NCBI GenBank assembly: GCA_022828595.1
Contig: JAKGHH010000005.1
Span: 26,858,193-26,922,192 of the forward strand
Direction: 5' to 3'
From: Nelumbo lutea
Taxonomy: Eukaryota > Streptophyta > Magnoliopsida > Proteales > Nelumbonaceae
Length of the DNA: 64,000 nt
Every line of letters begins with the position of its first letter. Position 1 is the first letter of the stretch. Made by a program: the position numbers and the translations under genes. Below are positions 21,620 through 32,664 of the stretch, piece by piece. Below the pieces are notes generated by a model, which ran no database searches, had not been told where the DNA came from, and saw nothing but the letters and a program-made list of their open reading frames with translations.

Positions 21620-22937
21620 AAGCTGGAGAGTATATATCATATAGTCCCAGCTTGTTACAAATGTAATCTATTCTTCCCCGAGACAATCCCTTTGTGAGAA
21701 GATCGGCCCACTGATTTCCTGAGCTCACATGAGATGTGGTTATCACCCCACTTATCACTTTATCTCTTACAAAGTGACAATCAACCTCAATATGCTTAGT
21801 TCTCTCATGAAAGACGGGATTGGAAGAGATGTGAACAGCAGCTTGGTTATCACAGTATACTTTCATGGGTTTGTCAATTGAGAATCCCATCTCTTGAAGC
21901 AAGTTCTTCAGCCATACTAGCTCACATGTGGTATGGGCCATAGCCCTGTACTCTGCTTCTGCACTACTTCTTGCCACCACTGTTTGTTTCTTGCTCTTCC
22001 AAGTTACAAGATTGCCACCGAGGAAGGTACAATACCCTGTGGTTGATCTCCTATTTGATATAGAACCAGCCCAGTCAGCATTTGTGTACCTTACTATCTC
22101 AAGAGTTCCTCCACTTTGGTATAACAAACCACGACCTGGAGCACCTTTTAGATACCTAACAATTCTCAGAACAACTTCCTAGTGAGGAACCCGAGGATGT
22201 TGCATAAACTGGCTCACCACACTCACAACAAATGATATATCTGGTCAGGTAATGGTCAAGTAGTTCAATTTTCCCACCAACCTTATGTATCTTCCAGGAT
22301 CATCAAACTCTTCACCTGCATCAACACTCAGCTTCGCATTGAGTTCCATAGGAGTCTCTGCTGGTTTAGCACCTAACAACCCTGTTTCTTCAAGTAGATC
22401 AAGAACACATTTTCTCTGACATAGGTTGATCCCATGTTTTGACCTCGCAACCTCTATTCCCAGGAAATATTTCAGCTTCCCCAGATCTTTCGTATTGAAG
22501 TGATCCTATAAGAATTTCTTCAACCTGTTGATTCCATTGCTATCACTCCCAGTTATGACAATACCATCCACGTACACGACTAGCAAGATTTTCCCATCCT
22601 TTGAGTTATAGCTGAACATAGAATGATCAACCTGACATTGTTTCATCCCAAAGGTTTTCATCACTTCACTGAACCTGCCAAACCAAACACGTGGAGATTG
22701 TTTCAGTCCATAAATTGCCTTTTTGAGCCTACACACTTTGCCAGACTCCCCCTAAGCAACAAACCCTAGTGGTTGCTCCATATACACCTCCTCAACTAGA
22801 TCACCATGCAGGAAGGCATTTTTGATGTCAAGTTGTACAAGAGGCCAATCATACATAGCAGCTAATGAAATCAGCACCCAAACTGAACCAATCTTAGCCA
22901 CAGGAGAAAATGTCTCCATATAGTCCACACCATACAT
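21620..22937 (-). pseudogene. Element E reverse transcriptase and RNase H (broken)
   Basis: RVT_2 runs from about 23060 to about 22250. It reads [35 protein letters not shown] and CRLKKAIYGLKQSPRVWF. The polymerase site is VVYVDGIVITGSD, so YVDD is YVDG (codon at about 22563-22565). Stops separate the pieces. RNase H is in one open frame (22127-21618): YTNADWAGSISNRRS (first Asp region changed to TN), SAEAEYRAM, YCDNQAAVHISSNPVFHERT and VDCHFVRDKV. Confidence 0.9.
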
Positions 22938-23143
22938 CTAAGAATAACCCTTGGCCACCAACCTCACTTTCAATCGCTACTGCCATCAGGAAGAAACTTC
23001 ACTGTGTAGACCCATTTACACCCAATTGTGTGCTTACCGGAAGGAAGAGCGGTGAGTTACCATGTGTGATTATGTTGTAGAGCAGAGAGTTCTTCTTCCA
23101 TGGCTTGCCGCCACCCTGGGGAGGCAAGAGCTTCCTGGACAGT

Positions 23144-24800
23144 CTAGGGAATGGGAACAGATGAGAGTAATGATATAAATTTGCAATGAGAAGCAGAAAG
23201 GTGAGCAATAGAAACATAGTGTGAAATGGGGTGAGAAGTACAAGTACGTTTACCTTTTCGTAGAGCAATAGGAAGATCAGGATCTGAAGGAGGAGCAGTA
23301 GCAGGATCTGTCGACAGGGGCAGAAGTGGAAGAGGGCCCGATGCACTTCTACGGGTATACACTTGAGTGATTGGTGGCTTCTCAGTAGTAACAGGCATAG
23401 GATGTGCATCTGCAGTAGAAACAGGAGCTACTGGAAGGATGTCCACAACAGGTACAGAAAGGGGAACCACGGAGGGAGAGGAAGAGACCCCAACATCTGA
23501 GAAGAACAGAACTGACTCAAAGAAGGTGACACCAGAGCACACAAACGATTTATAGGATTTTGGGTTATAACACTTATACCCTTTCTGAGTCCTTGAGTAG
23601 CCAAGAAAGATACACTTAGTAGCTCGAGCATCTAGCTTGTCTAACCCAGGCCCCAAGTGTTGAACAAAACAAACACAACCAAAGATTCTTGGCGTAAGAG
23701 GAAATGGAGATAAAGTGGGAAACAACACGGAGAAAGGGGATTGACTCCCAAGGATTGACATGGGCATCCGATTGATCAGAAAACAGGATGTGAGAATAGC
23801 ATCACTCCAAAAATGTTTTGGGACATTCATATTAATCATCAAGGATCGAGCAGTTTTAAGAAGATGTCGATTTTTTCGTTCAGCTACACCGTTCTATTGT
23901 GGGGTGTAGGCATAAGAAGTTTGATGAATGATCCCATGATGTTCTAGGTATTGCTGAAATGGTGAGGAGTTGTATTCTTTGGCATTATCGGAGTGAAGAA
24001 TTTTAATATGAACACCAAATTGAGTGTGTATTTCAGCATAAAATTTTTGAAAAATAGGGAACAACTCACTACGATCTTTCATAAGATAAATCCATGTCAT
24101 CCTTGAAAAGTCATCAACAAAGATTACAAAATACTTATACCCATTGTATGACACCACTTTAATTGGACCCCATACATCGGAATGAACTAAAGAGAAAGGA
24201 CTTGAGACACTACTATCAACTCTTGGACTAAATGAGACTCTATGATGTTTACCCAATCGACATGACTCACAATCCAATGATGAAAGATGGCTCAAGGAAG
24301 GAACCAGTAACTTCAAGGCCTTGAGAGAAGGATGACCAAGTCTACAGTGCCATTGAAGAGGAGTAAGAGATGACTGAAAAGCTACTGGAGGACCGCCACC
24401 ATCAAGGTAATATAATCCACCTGCTTCATGCCCTCCACCAATCTTCCTCCCCGTCTTGAGATCCTGAAACACACAAGAAGAAGGGTAGAAGGTTACAGAA
24501 CAATTAAGAGACTTGGTTAATCTGCTGATAGACATAAGGTTAAAAGGAAACTTAGGAACATATAAAACAGATGATAAAGGCAAGGAGGAGAGATTAACAT
24601 CACCAACACTACAGATAGGAGATGTAGAAGCATTAGCAAGTGTAACTGTTTGAGGTGTGGAGGAGTGGGAAAGGGAAGAAAATACATCATGAGTCCCAGA
24701 CATATGGTCCAAGGCCCCGGAGTCAATGATCCGGTGTGAGTCTTTGGAAGCTAAGCAAGCCATACCTGAATGGGCAAGTGTAGCGGTGTTCTGCTGAGAT
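23144..24800 (-). pseudogene. Element E protease and integrase (one stop)
   Basis: The frame 24994-23894 holds the protease site RIIDSGALDHMSG near 24700-24735, the pre-integrase region (LQWHCRLGHPSLKAL, CESCRLGKHHRV) and integrase with VHSDVWGPIKV and LHSDNAKEYN. It stops at TPQ-TAG-NGVAERKNR (about 23891), a CAG or CAA to TAG change. The frame then runs 23842-23144 with FWSDAILTSCFLINRMP, RIFGCVCFVQHLGPG and CIFLGYSRTQKGYKCYNP. The DDE residues are all kept, so this integrase is one codon from an open frame. Confidence 0.9.
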
Positions 24801-24837
24801 GTTTGAATGAACTGCTCATATACTTCACGTGGTACAC

Positions 24838-25829
24838 TCACAATTTCCTTCTCAGAAGCACAAGTAGATGTGGAGAGGATTGGGTCAGTAATTGTGTCAC
24901 TACCCTTAGTCCTAGCATGGTTAGCCCAAGTGTTGGGTGCACCATGCAAATCATAGCAGAAATTGTGTGCCCCTCTAAACCACAATGTGTACACTTTCTC
25001 TGAGTATTACTCCTTCCTCTTCCTACACCTCCCCTTGAGTCTCGGCCTCCAGTCCGGCCACTAGCCCTACTAAACATGTGATCACCACGGTTGCTTGGGA
25101 GTCCACTCTTGACACCACCACTTCTATTACCACGACCACCCCCTTTAGTCACTACCAAACCAGATCTGTCAGAGAGAGAAGAATGTTCTCCCAACTCAAT
25201 AGATGTCCTCTTAAGACGAGCAAAGACTTCTTCAAGTGAAGGAAGAGCAGATCCTCCCAACATTTGTGCTCTAACAGGCTCATACTCAGCCTTCAACCCC
25301 ACAAGAAACCTTGTCACATCAAGTTGCTCACGTTGTTGTTGTTGGATCTGAACATCTGATGTTAGAGGATGATACACATTAAGCTCATTACGAATGTTCC
25401 TCAAACTTGCATAGTACTCTTCTAAGCTTTGACTCCCTTGCTTCAAATCGAAATACTCTTGGTACAACTAATACACCCTAGTTGTATTGTCTTGTCCAGA
25501 GTATAACTTCTTAGTATGATCCCAGATTTCCTTAGTTGTATATAGGAACATGAAGTTCACACTAATCTTTGGTTCCATGCTGTTCCAGAGCCATGTCATT
25601 ATCTGTGCATCTACTTGTTCCCAGTCACTGAACCCAGGGGAATCAGAGGGAGGTTTCTCCTCTCTTACATGTTTTACCATCCTCTTGGCCTTCAAGAACA
25701 TCTCCATAGATTTTGCCCATGGTACATAATTCTCACCATTCAACTTGACGGATGTCATTTGAACACTTAAATAGTCTGGAGAAAGCATGACACCTGTTTT
25801 GTTATCATCCCCATTTTCAAATGAAGCCA
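24838..25829 (-). pseudogene. Element E gag (broken)
   Basis: Gag begins MASFENGDDNKTGVML, has VKLNGENYVPWAKSMEMF near residue 30, the capsid region (TTKEIWDHTKKLYS) and a stop near 25468 before LYQEYFDLKQGSQSLEEYYA. A Gly/Arg-rich stretch precedes a zinc knuckle CTHCGLEGHTISAM near 24980-25010 whose final Cys is changed. This gag type differs from that of B to D and C/H. Confidence 0.88.
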
Positions 25830-25945
25830 TCTTAATTATTTCTCCTTCAAATATACAACACAACCTCACACTCTTTCACAAGACTTATCTCAGTTATAAC
25901 ACCACCAATTCCAGCTTCTTTAAATACACATTACACACCACACAA

Positions 25946-26093
25946 TAAGGCTGAAATCACTCAGTCTTCACATCAAACACCTGGGCTGCACACTGCAGAA
26001 CCATTCACCATCAACACACTAAGACTGAAATCACTCAGTCCTCACATCAAACACTTGGGCTGCACACTACAGAACTGATTACACACAAGGTAT
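25946..26093. repeat. 74-bp tandem repeat in E leader
   Basis: Two copies, each containing CTGAAATCACTCAGTC and TTGGGCTGCACACT-like text, start near 25946 and 26020. They lie in the untranslated leader between LTR and gag. Confidence 0.8.
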
Positions 26094-26515
26094 AGGAGAT
26101 CACTTTTAAATATTTTGAAACATAGATACACCAATCATCACGAGACAACCACCACCAATCTACTGCTGTTGTGAACTTCAGCAATTGACAACTCTTCTTT
26201 CAACATACATATGAAGAGAAATGCAGAGGAACACGACTGAGATCCATATCAGTCACACTGAGCACCACCACAACCAACTTTTGAAACAAAAGGAAACATT
26301 CGCAGTTCCTTACTTGGACAAACAATAGTAGTGTTCATACCTGTTCACATTCAGCCCTCTTCGATACTGAATAGAGGGTTTAGTATATCACTCCAACAAC
26401 CACCACAGCAACGACCGGAGGCATCCTCACCTCCAGGCCCACAAAACGACAGCTCCTTTTCAGCCCCTTATCGAACCTCCACTCAGGTCAGTCGAAAAGG
26501 AAGATGACTGTGACA

Positions 26516-26801
26516 GTTGGTAAACCCTAGCAGATTCTAGGTTGAAGTAGAAAAGAAGAAAGAAAAGAGAAAGAAGAAGAAGAAGAAGAAAGAAAGGTTC
26601 GGCCAGACTAGAAGAGAATCAAAATCACTCTTCCCTAGCTGACCCACTTGTATTTATTCAAAAACATAGAGTTACAGGAAAGACCATTTTGTCCCTCATA
26701 GAAGATGGGACACATAACTTAAACACAGATACAATAGACCTTTCACTCTCAAGAAGATAATCCAGAATGAGCAAAATACCCCTGACTCGAGCATTCTAAC
26801 A
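26516..26801 (-). repeat. Element E 5' LTR
   Basis: 286 bp, own-strand start TGTTAGAATGCTCG and end TTTACCAAC, ending at the TSD TGCTT. GAAGAAG-type purine tract near 26560-26600. Confidence 0.93.
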
Positions 26802-27030
26802 TGCTTCATCCATGTCAAAGATCCTAAGAAGACAATGTTGGACCCTAAGGCCATAATGGGTGTCTTCCTAGGGTGGTGTTTTCAAGACTCAACCTTATTT
26901 CCAGTCCTCCAGCATCCACTTTAGGGGGAGGCTAGTAGGATGGAAGATGATCCTTCCTCCCCTTCCATTTTTTTGCCACTTTCAGCTTCAGGTCTTCCAT
27001 CTTCTCCAACTTATCCTCCTAGTTTGAGCT
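26802..27030 (+). pseudogene. Element D integrase, C-terminal part
   Basis: Continues from E to F with CFIHVKDPKK, then a shortened GVFLG stretch and a linker homologous to B 5940-6230. About 100 bases of B (the YSPTQKGYKCYDPVTKKKYV part) are missing or scrambled here. The last five bases are the left TSD of F. Confidence 0.8.
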
Positions 27031-27129
27031 TGTAGAGATAGTTGTTAGTTGTTAGTGTGTGTGTGGTCCCACTAATATCTTTTATATATTTATTGCATGG
27101 TAGTTATGGTAGTTAGACTAGATATATTG
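27031..27129 (+). repeat. Element F 5' LTR, first part
   Basis: TGTAGAGATAGTTG start; matches 48061-48158. Ends at GATATATTG, where the truncated element G begins. Confidence 0.92.
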
Positions 27130-27465
27130 TGTAGAGAAGATGGGCCGAATGGCCCATAGACTGTCATTTCATGTTATGTTATGTTTCTCTCTCTGTTGTG
27201 GGCCTGGGCCTTATTCTGGGCCCATACTCTGTAATATTCTATTTTTTTGTATTTTCCTGTTCACTCAAGGGCCTCTCTGTAATTTGTCAAAGATTAACTT
27301 ATTAATAAGATGTTTAGAGTGTTAGAGAGGAGTAATGTTCGAACCTCTTACTCTCTAACACTCATTGCCGCCAGCTCTCTCTTCTCTTCCTCTCTTGTTT
27401 GTTCATTTTCTGGTTTGCATCTAATCTCAAACAGTTCCACACATCAAGTGGGCTGTTTTTCAACT
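27130..27465 (+). repeat. Element G 5' LTR
   Basis: 336 bp from TGTAGAG to CAACT before the PBS. The 3' LTR has been deleted, so the start is inferred from the F LTR junction. Confidence 0.85.
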
Positions 27466-27477
27466 TGGTATCAGAGC
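27466..27477 (+). other. Element G primer-binding site
   Basis: TGGTATCAGAGC after LTR end CAACT. Confidence 0.9.
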
Positions 27478-28312
27478 GGGCCATTGCTTGGCGTGTCCCT
27501 CATGTGGTTCTAGTTCAGCCAACTACATGAGGAGGTTCTAGGGCTGAAAGTTTACAGTCATCCGCCTGGTTCTTGGAGGTCATTGGAGGGTGCCCAAGTT
27601 TCTATACACTTGGAGAAGGGTTCGGTGACTAGGAAGAACCAGAGAGCAAGTTGTTTGGCTGGATTTGAAATCAGAAAAAAGGACTTTCGAAGTTATCTCA
27701 GAGAACAAGTGTTCGGCCTGGTTTATAGTTCAAACCAGAGACTCTCTTGCTGTAAGTCTTTTCTCAGTCCTTTGCTGAGTTATTTTTTGTTGTTTGGGAG
27801 GACTATTAAAGCATTCAAAGCCCACATAAATTCGGCCCACTGTTGCTGGACTGTTTTTCTGGGTTGTTTTGGAAGTGCTATTCGGCTGATTATTGGACTG
27901 TCGAGCTGCTGAAATTGATCTAAAACTAAGTGGCACTAGTCTCATCTTCATCCCAGCCTCTTCTTGGACCTATACTGAACACCTTGAAGTGATTTCTTCT
28001 AGTTAACAGTAGGCTGTTAACTACTGCACACTGAGTGTTCGACAAAAGGTCTCTTAAGGACCGTGGCCCTGTTTTCTTCTCTTTGGGACAACGGCTGTTG
28101 AGAACCTGAAATACCTTGTGATTGGAGGTTTGTTGGGTGTCCTTTAAAGGGTGAAACAGTAAAGAAAAAACTACCACCGAACTGGACTGTCACAGTTATC
28201 AAGTCTGAACTGATTCTGTGAGCTAGTTGTTGTTGCCTATTCAGCTCAAACTAAACTCATCAAGACCCCAGTACCTTGAGAAACCTATTAAAATCCTAAT
28301 TGGAGCCTTTAC

Positions 28313-30060
28313 ATGATGGATTTCCCAAGCCTTGAAAACAAGAATGCTGCTGAATATGGACAGATTTTGGGAACCCCAACTGATTCTATGCTGGCTGTAA
28401 CTACAGTTAAGCTTGATGGGACCAACTACTTGGCTTGGTCACAATCAGTGAAAATCCACATTTGTAGCAAAGGAAAATGGGGTCTTATTTCTGGGAGCAA
28501 GAAAGCTCCTCCAGAGGATGATCCATCTTATGAGAGATGGGTACAAGAAAACTACACAGTGATTGGGTGGCTTGTGAACTCAATGCAGCCACAGATTAGT
28601 CAGCATTATCTGTGGATGAACTCGGCTAAAGAAATATGGGATAGTGTTGCAGAAACTTACTCCCAGAAGTTGAATGTTGCCAGAGCTTACAAACTGAGAA
28701 GTGATGTGAATAATCTAAGACAGGGGGAGAAGTCACTTGCAGCATACTTCTCAACCCTAAAATCTATATGGCAAGAGATTGATTTGATAGAGGCCGTGAC
28801 ATGGGATACTCCTAAGGATGCTGAAACATATAAGAAATTGGTGGAAAGGAATAGGGTCTTTGAGTTCTTGACAGGGCTGAATTCTGAATATGACATTACA
28901 AAGCAAAACATCTTGTCCAAGGAAGATGTTTCATTGTCTCAAGCATATACTTTGGTCAGCAGTGAAGAAAGTAGGAGGCAAGTGCAGGTTCAAGGGGTCA
29001 GTATCAATGATCATTTTGCAAACATGGGAATCAAACCCAAAGGGGTTACAGGAGCTCCCAGTGGCACAGGAAAGGAGGTGGTGTGTGAATATTGCAAGAA
29101 GCTGAAACACACTAAGGACAAGTGCTGGAAATTGCATCCCAGTCTTGTCCCTATCCGATTCTAGAAGAAGAATGACAGTAGAAAGACAGGAAGTGCACAT
29201 ACAGCCACAAGTACAGATACAGAGTTTGAGTCTGCAAGTGCACAATTGGCAGCCATGAAAGCTGAATATGAGAAGTTTGGAAGGATGATCAGCCAGCTTG
29301 AAGGTGTAACTTCATCATCCAACCCTTCTGGAAGTCCAGCCACCACTGCATTTGCTCACTCAGGTATAAGGGCTTCTGCTAACCATGCATCTACCTCAGG
29401 TAATCCCAAGACCCCTTGGATCATTGACTCAGGTGCTTCTGATCACATGACCAACCTTTCCACTTTGTTTGTGTCATATGATTTGCTTCCTGGTCGTGAC
29501 AAAATCACCTTAGCTGATGGTTCTCTTGCCCCTATTTCTGGCAAGGGAACTGTCAAGCCTACAGACTCTTTACTCTTATCTTCCACTCTTCATGTACCTA
29601 AGTTAAATACCAATTTGTTATCTGTAAGTAGCTTGACCAAGTCATTGAATTGTTGTGTAACATTTTTCCCTTCTCACTGTGTGTTTCAGGACCTGAAGTC
29701 TCGGAAGGTGATTGGGAGTGGCCATGAAGCGAATGGAATATACTTGCTCGACACCCCTGGCCAATGCTTTGATCATCCCAAGAATGTTGCTTTTGGTTCT
29801 ACTTCTTCAGAGTCTGTCAGTCAAATTATGTTGAGTCATTGTCGGTTGGGTCATTTACCTTTTTCTGCTTTAAGTCATTTGCTTCCCAAACTGTTTAAGG
29901 GAGTCAGTGTGTCCAGTCTCAATTGTGAGTCATGTCAGTTGTCAAAGCATTGTAGAAAAAATTACCCTGTGAGCAATAAAAGATCCTCTTTTCTTTTTCA
30001 TATTGTACACTCTGATGTGTGGGGGCCTTACCACTTATCCTCTATGGGGGGCTACAAATA
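28313..30060 (+). pseudogene. Element G gag-protease frame, one stop, 3' truncated
   Basis: A single frame runs from ATG 28313 to the break at 30060 with one in-frame TAG at 29162-29164. It contains VKLDGTNYLAWSQSVKI (residue about 32), the capsid region, a zinc knuckle CEYCKKLKHTKDKC near 29085-29126, the retropepsin site WIIDSGASDHMT near 29418-29453, and the pre-integrase region (LSHCRLGHLPFSAL, CESCQLSKHC). It ends in HSDVWGPYHLSSMGGYKY, just past the first integrase Asp. This is the best preserved gag-protease in the window. It is closely related to element A. Confidence 0.93.
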
Positions 30061-30300
30061 CTTTATATTTATTTCTGTTTCAGCAAGGGTATTTATGTAA
30101 CTCCACTACAGTTAAGATGCAATATATAAATACTAATCTAGTGGGGCGGCAGAATCAATTGAACCGCACCCGCTCTTTCTCTCTTTCTTCTTCTCTTCTT
30201 CTCTTCTCTCTTTTTCTTTTGTTCATGACCTTCCTTTCTTTTCTTTTTCTACTGAATCTATACCAGAAAACAATCAATTTCTGGTCTAATTTATCCAAGT
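30061..30300 (+). repeat. Element F 5' LTR, second part
   Basis: Begins CTTTATATTTATTTC and ends TTTATCCAAGT before the PBS. Together with 27031-27129 it rebuilds a 339-bp LTR with no base missing at the G junction. The end is GT, not CA. Confidence 0.92.
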
Positions 30301-30312
30301 TGGTATCAGAGC
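30301..30312 (+). other. Element F primer-binding site
   Basis: TGGTATCAGAGC after LTR end CCAAGT. Confidence 0.9.
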
Positions 30313-30447
30313 CAAACTAGGACAGGTTAGGGTTCTCATGTGAGCCTAATCCAGTCGGCTGCATGAGAATTTTCGAAGACTGGAAGTTCTGCATCATCGC
30401 CTGATCTTGGAGGATTGATGGAGTCTTGAGTTGCTGCCCAAGGGATT

Positions 30448-30890
30448 TCTGTTAGGCGCAAGATTGCTCTTAGCAATGATGCATACAAAGCCAAAGCTGA
30501 TTTACATAGGCACCTAGTTGATTTTCAGGAGGATGGTATGGTTATAGTGTGTACACATCCTGGACGCTTTCCTGAGGGCTTTTATAAGAAGCTTCACTCC
30601 AAGAGTGCAGGTCCATATAAGACCACTAAGAAAATCAGTTCTAATGCTTATGTCCTAGAGCTGCCAAGCAAAATGGAAATTAGCCCAATCTTCAATGTTG
30701 AAGACCTAAGTGCATATTATGGCCGTAGTGATTGTCCCATGGTCCCATTGCCTAAGCTACCTTTGGTTCCACCTACCTCTTTCAGAATGTTCATGGATTA
30801 CAGCTGAAGAATTGTATCATCTTAATCCAGAACTTTATGAGCAATATCATGCCTTTAACTCGCCAGGGTCGAGTTCTCTCAAGCCGGGGA
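30448..30890 (+). pseudogene. Gypsy integrase C-terminal fragment
   Basis: The plus strand reads RRKIALSNDAYKAKADLHRH, then PGRFPEGFYKKLHSKSAGPY, KISSNAYVLELPSKMEIS and FNVEDLSAYYG. This is the GPY/F-type C-terminal integrase module of Ty3/gypsy elements (KLHxRSAGPYKI, INAYxLxLP, FNVxDL). A frameshift near 30720-30790 precedes a poorly conserved tail. It has no relation to the copia elements around it and is the only gypsy coding sequence in the window. Confidence 0.9.
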
Positions 30891-31117
30891 GAGATGGTGG
30901 AGATCGGTCCATGCATTATAAGACCTATTCTGGTAAGAAGAAGGCCAATAAACAGGTTCTGATTTGGCATGGAGAAGACTCTTGGGACTTTGACTGATCT
31001 GGTCAGGGGTATTTTCATCATTTTCGACCAGCCCAATGTGGGCTTGGGCAATAGCATCTTGTTCCTCTAGCTTAGTAGTGCTTGTATTTCAATTTTCAGT
31101 GTATTTGCATTAGTAGA

Positions 31118-31483
31118 TGTAGGAAATTGTGGACCCCACATTAAGAGTATTCGTTTGACACCCGGAAATGTACTTAGATTTAATTGATTAGGATCAGTTT
31201 TCCTAGTAGGATAAGTTTTATTCTATCTTATCTAGGATTAGTTTTATTTTAATCTTATCTTTTATTGCCATGTAAGCATTAAAATTCCTTTACAATTAGG
31301 AAACTATTTATATAAATTAAGGAGTGGGGCGGCTGTTTTAAGCACTCCAACCATTCTCTTCTTTCAAAGCTTCTCCCATGAGTGCTCCTTCTCTATCTCT
31401 CTTCTTCTTTTCTTCTCTTTTTCTTCTTCTCTTTTATTTTCTGTTCAAAACCTAAGGAGTCTCTGTAGTCTTGTACGACTACT
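31118..31483 (+). repeat. Element H 5' LTR
   Basis: 366 bp, TGTAGGAAATTGTGG start, GTACGACTACT end, TATA-like TTATATAAATTAAG near 31308-31322. Confidence 0.93.
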
Positions 31484-31495
31484 TGGTGCCAGAGC
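31484..31495 (+). other. Element H primer-binding site (variant)
   Basis: TGGTGCCAGAGC, two substitutions from the usual TGGTATCAGAGC. Confidence 0.85.
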
Positions 31496-31859
31496 CAAAC
31501 TTAGGACTTCTCATGTGAGTTTTATCCAGCCGACCATATGAGAACTGCCTTAGGTTTTATCCAGCCGACTACTTGGTACAGTGAAGAAAAAAACCCTTCC
31601 TTTTTGCATTTTTTTAGGGTTTAAGAGAAAAACCTTAGGTTTCAGGGCTGTTATTGCTTCAGGGAGGTAGTCAGATTTGTCTCCCTTGATTTTTTCCTTT
31701 GCTCTTTGGAAGATCCAGTAGATTTTTTTTAATAGGACTGATACAGTTCAGTCTCAATAGGCCGACTATTACAAAATTAGGGTTTCTGAATCAGAACCCT
31801 CTTGTTACCTGCTACAGACCCAGTAGGGCCGATTGATACAGTAATTAGAAAGAATTCTA

Positions 31860-32664
31860 ATGGAACTTAAAAGACAAGGGGAGGGTGTTTTCGGGGCTGG
31901 TTCAGGCAGCATGGTTGAAAACACCTTCCAGATTACAACTGTAAAGTTTGATGGTTCAAACTACTTAGAGTGGGCCCAATCAGCCATGATGGCCATTGGG
32001 GGAAGAGGAAAGCTGAACTATTTGTTGGGAGATGTGAAGGAACCAACCAAGGAGGATCCCACTTATGCTAAGTGGATTCAGGAAAATTATTTGGTGATGA
32101 TATGGCTGTGCAACTCTATGCAGCCACACATCAGCCGAAATTACTTATGGGAAAAAACAACTAAAGAAATTTGGGATGTGGTAAAAGAAACCTACTCTCA
32201 GCCCCTTAATGTTGCTAGGGCTTATGAGCTGAAATGTGAGGTCAATAATCTCATACAAGGGGAGAAACAAGTCTCTGTTTATTTCTCAACCCTAAAATCC
32301 CTGTGACATGAGATTGATCACCTTGAGACAATTGAATGGGAGAGTCAAAAAGATGCACAGACTTACAGAAAGCAAATTGAAACTAACAGAGTATTTGAGT
32401 TCTTGGCTGGTCTAAATTCTGAATATGATATTGTAAGACAGCAGCTATTGACAAGAGAAAATGTGACTCTATCTCAAGCCTATTCCGTAGTGCACAGTGA
32501 AGAGACTAGGAGAAAGGTTATGTTACAGCAGCAGCCTTTCGAATCTGCCCTGATAGTAGTTAAACCCAAGCCAGGGGGAGATAAGGAAAGGGAAATGAAG
32601 AAAGAGGCAAAAAAAAGACCTAGTTTGTGAACATTGCAAGAAACCTAAACACACCAAAGACACT
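31860..32664 (+). pseudogene. Element H gag (stop, then fused to protease)
   Basis: Starts MELKRQGEGVFGAGSG at 31860 with VKFDGSNYLEWAQSAMM near residue 38. A TGG to TGA change at 32304-32306 interrupts SLWHEIDHL. A frameshift in an A run near 32610-32620 follows. The zinc knuckle starts CEHCKKPKHTKDT but its last Cys and the whole linker to protease are deleted: the text jumps from KDT to WIIDSGAS. By comparison with G and C, several hundred bases are missing at about 32664. Confidence 0.9.

Larger units (their letters stand above)
21319..26801 (-). mobile_element. Ty1/copia element E, complete but inactive
   Basis: E is flanked by TGCTT (21314-21318, 26802-26806). LTRs are 21319-21610 and 26516-26801; the right copy starts TGTTAGAATGC on the minus strand and ends GGTTTACCAAC. 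The gag start is near 25829. The 650-bp leader 25870-26515 includes a 74-bp tandem repeat. No TGGTATCAGAGC primer site follows the 5' LTR, unlike its neighbours. It is in the integrase of D. Confidence 0.94.
27130..30060 (+). mobile_element. Truncated copia element G inside F's 5' LTR
   Basis: G starts with its own LTR (27130-27465, TGTAGAGAAGATGG to TTTCAACT), PBS 27466-27477, an 835-bp leader with no other feature, gag and protease, and stops abruptly at GGGGGCTACAAATA in the integrase. No 3' half or 3' LTR exists. On the right, F's LTR resumes exactly at CTTTATATTT. Relatives of G read GGCTACAAATACTTT at this point, so the join falls in shared CTTTAT sequence, which suggests a microhomology deletion after a normal insertion. 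Confidence 0.88.

Noticed and set aside
30448..30890. Gypsy integrase tail considered as an endogenous pararetrovirus piece
   Set aside because: The GPY/F-type pattern and the following LTR-like sequence fit Ty3/gypsy; no pararetroviral motif was seen.
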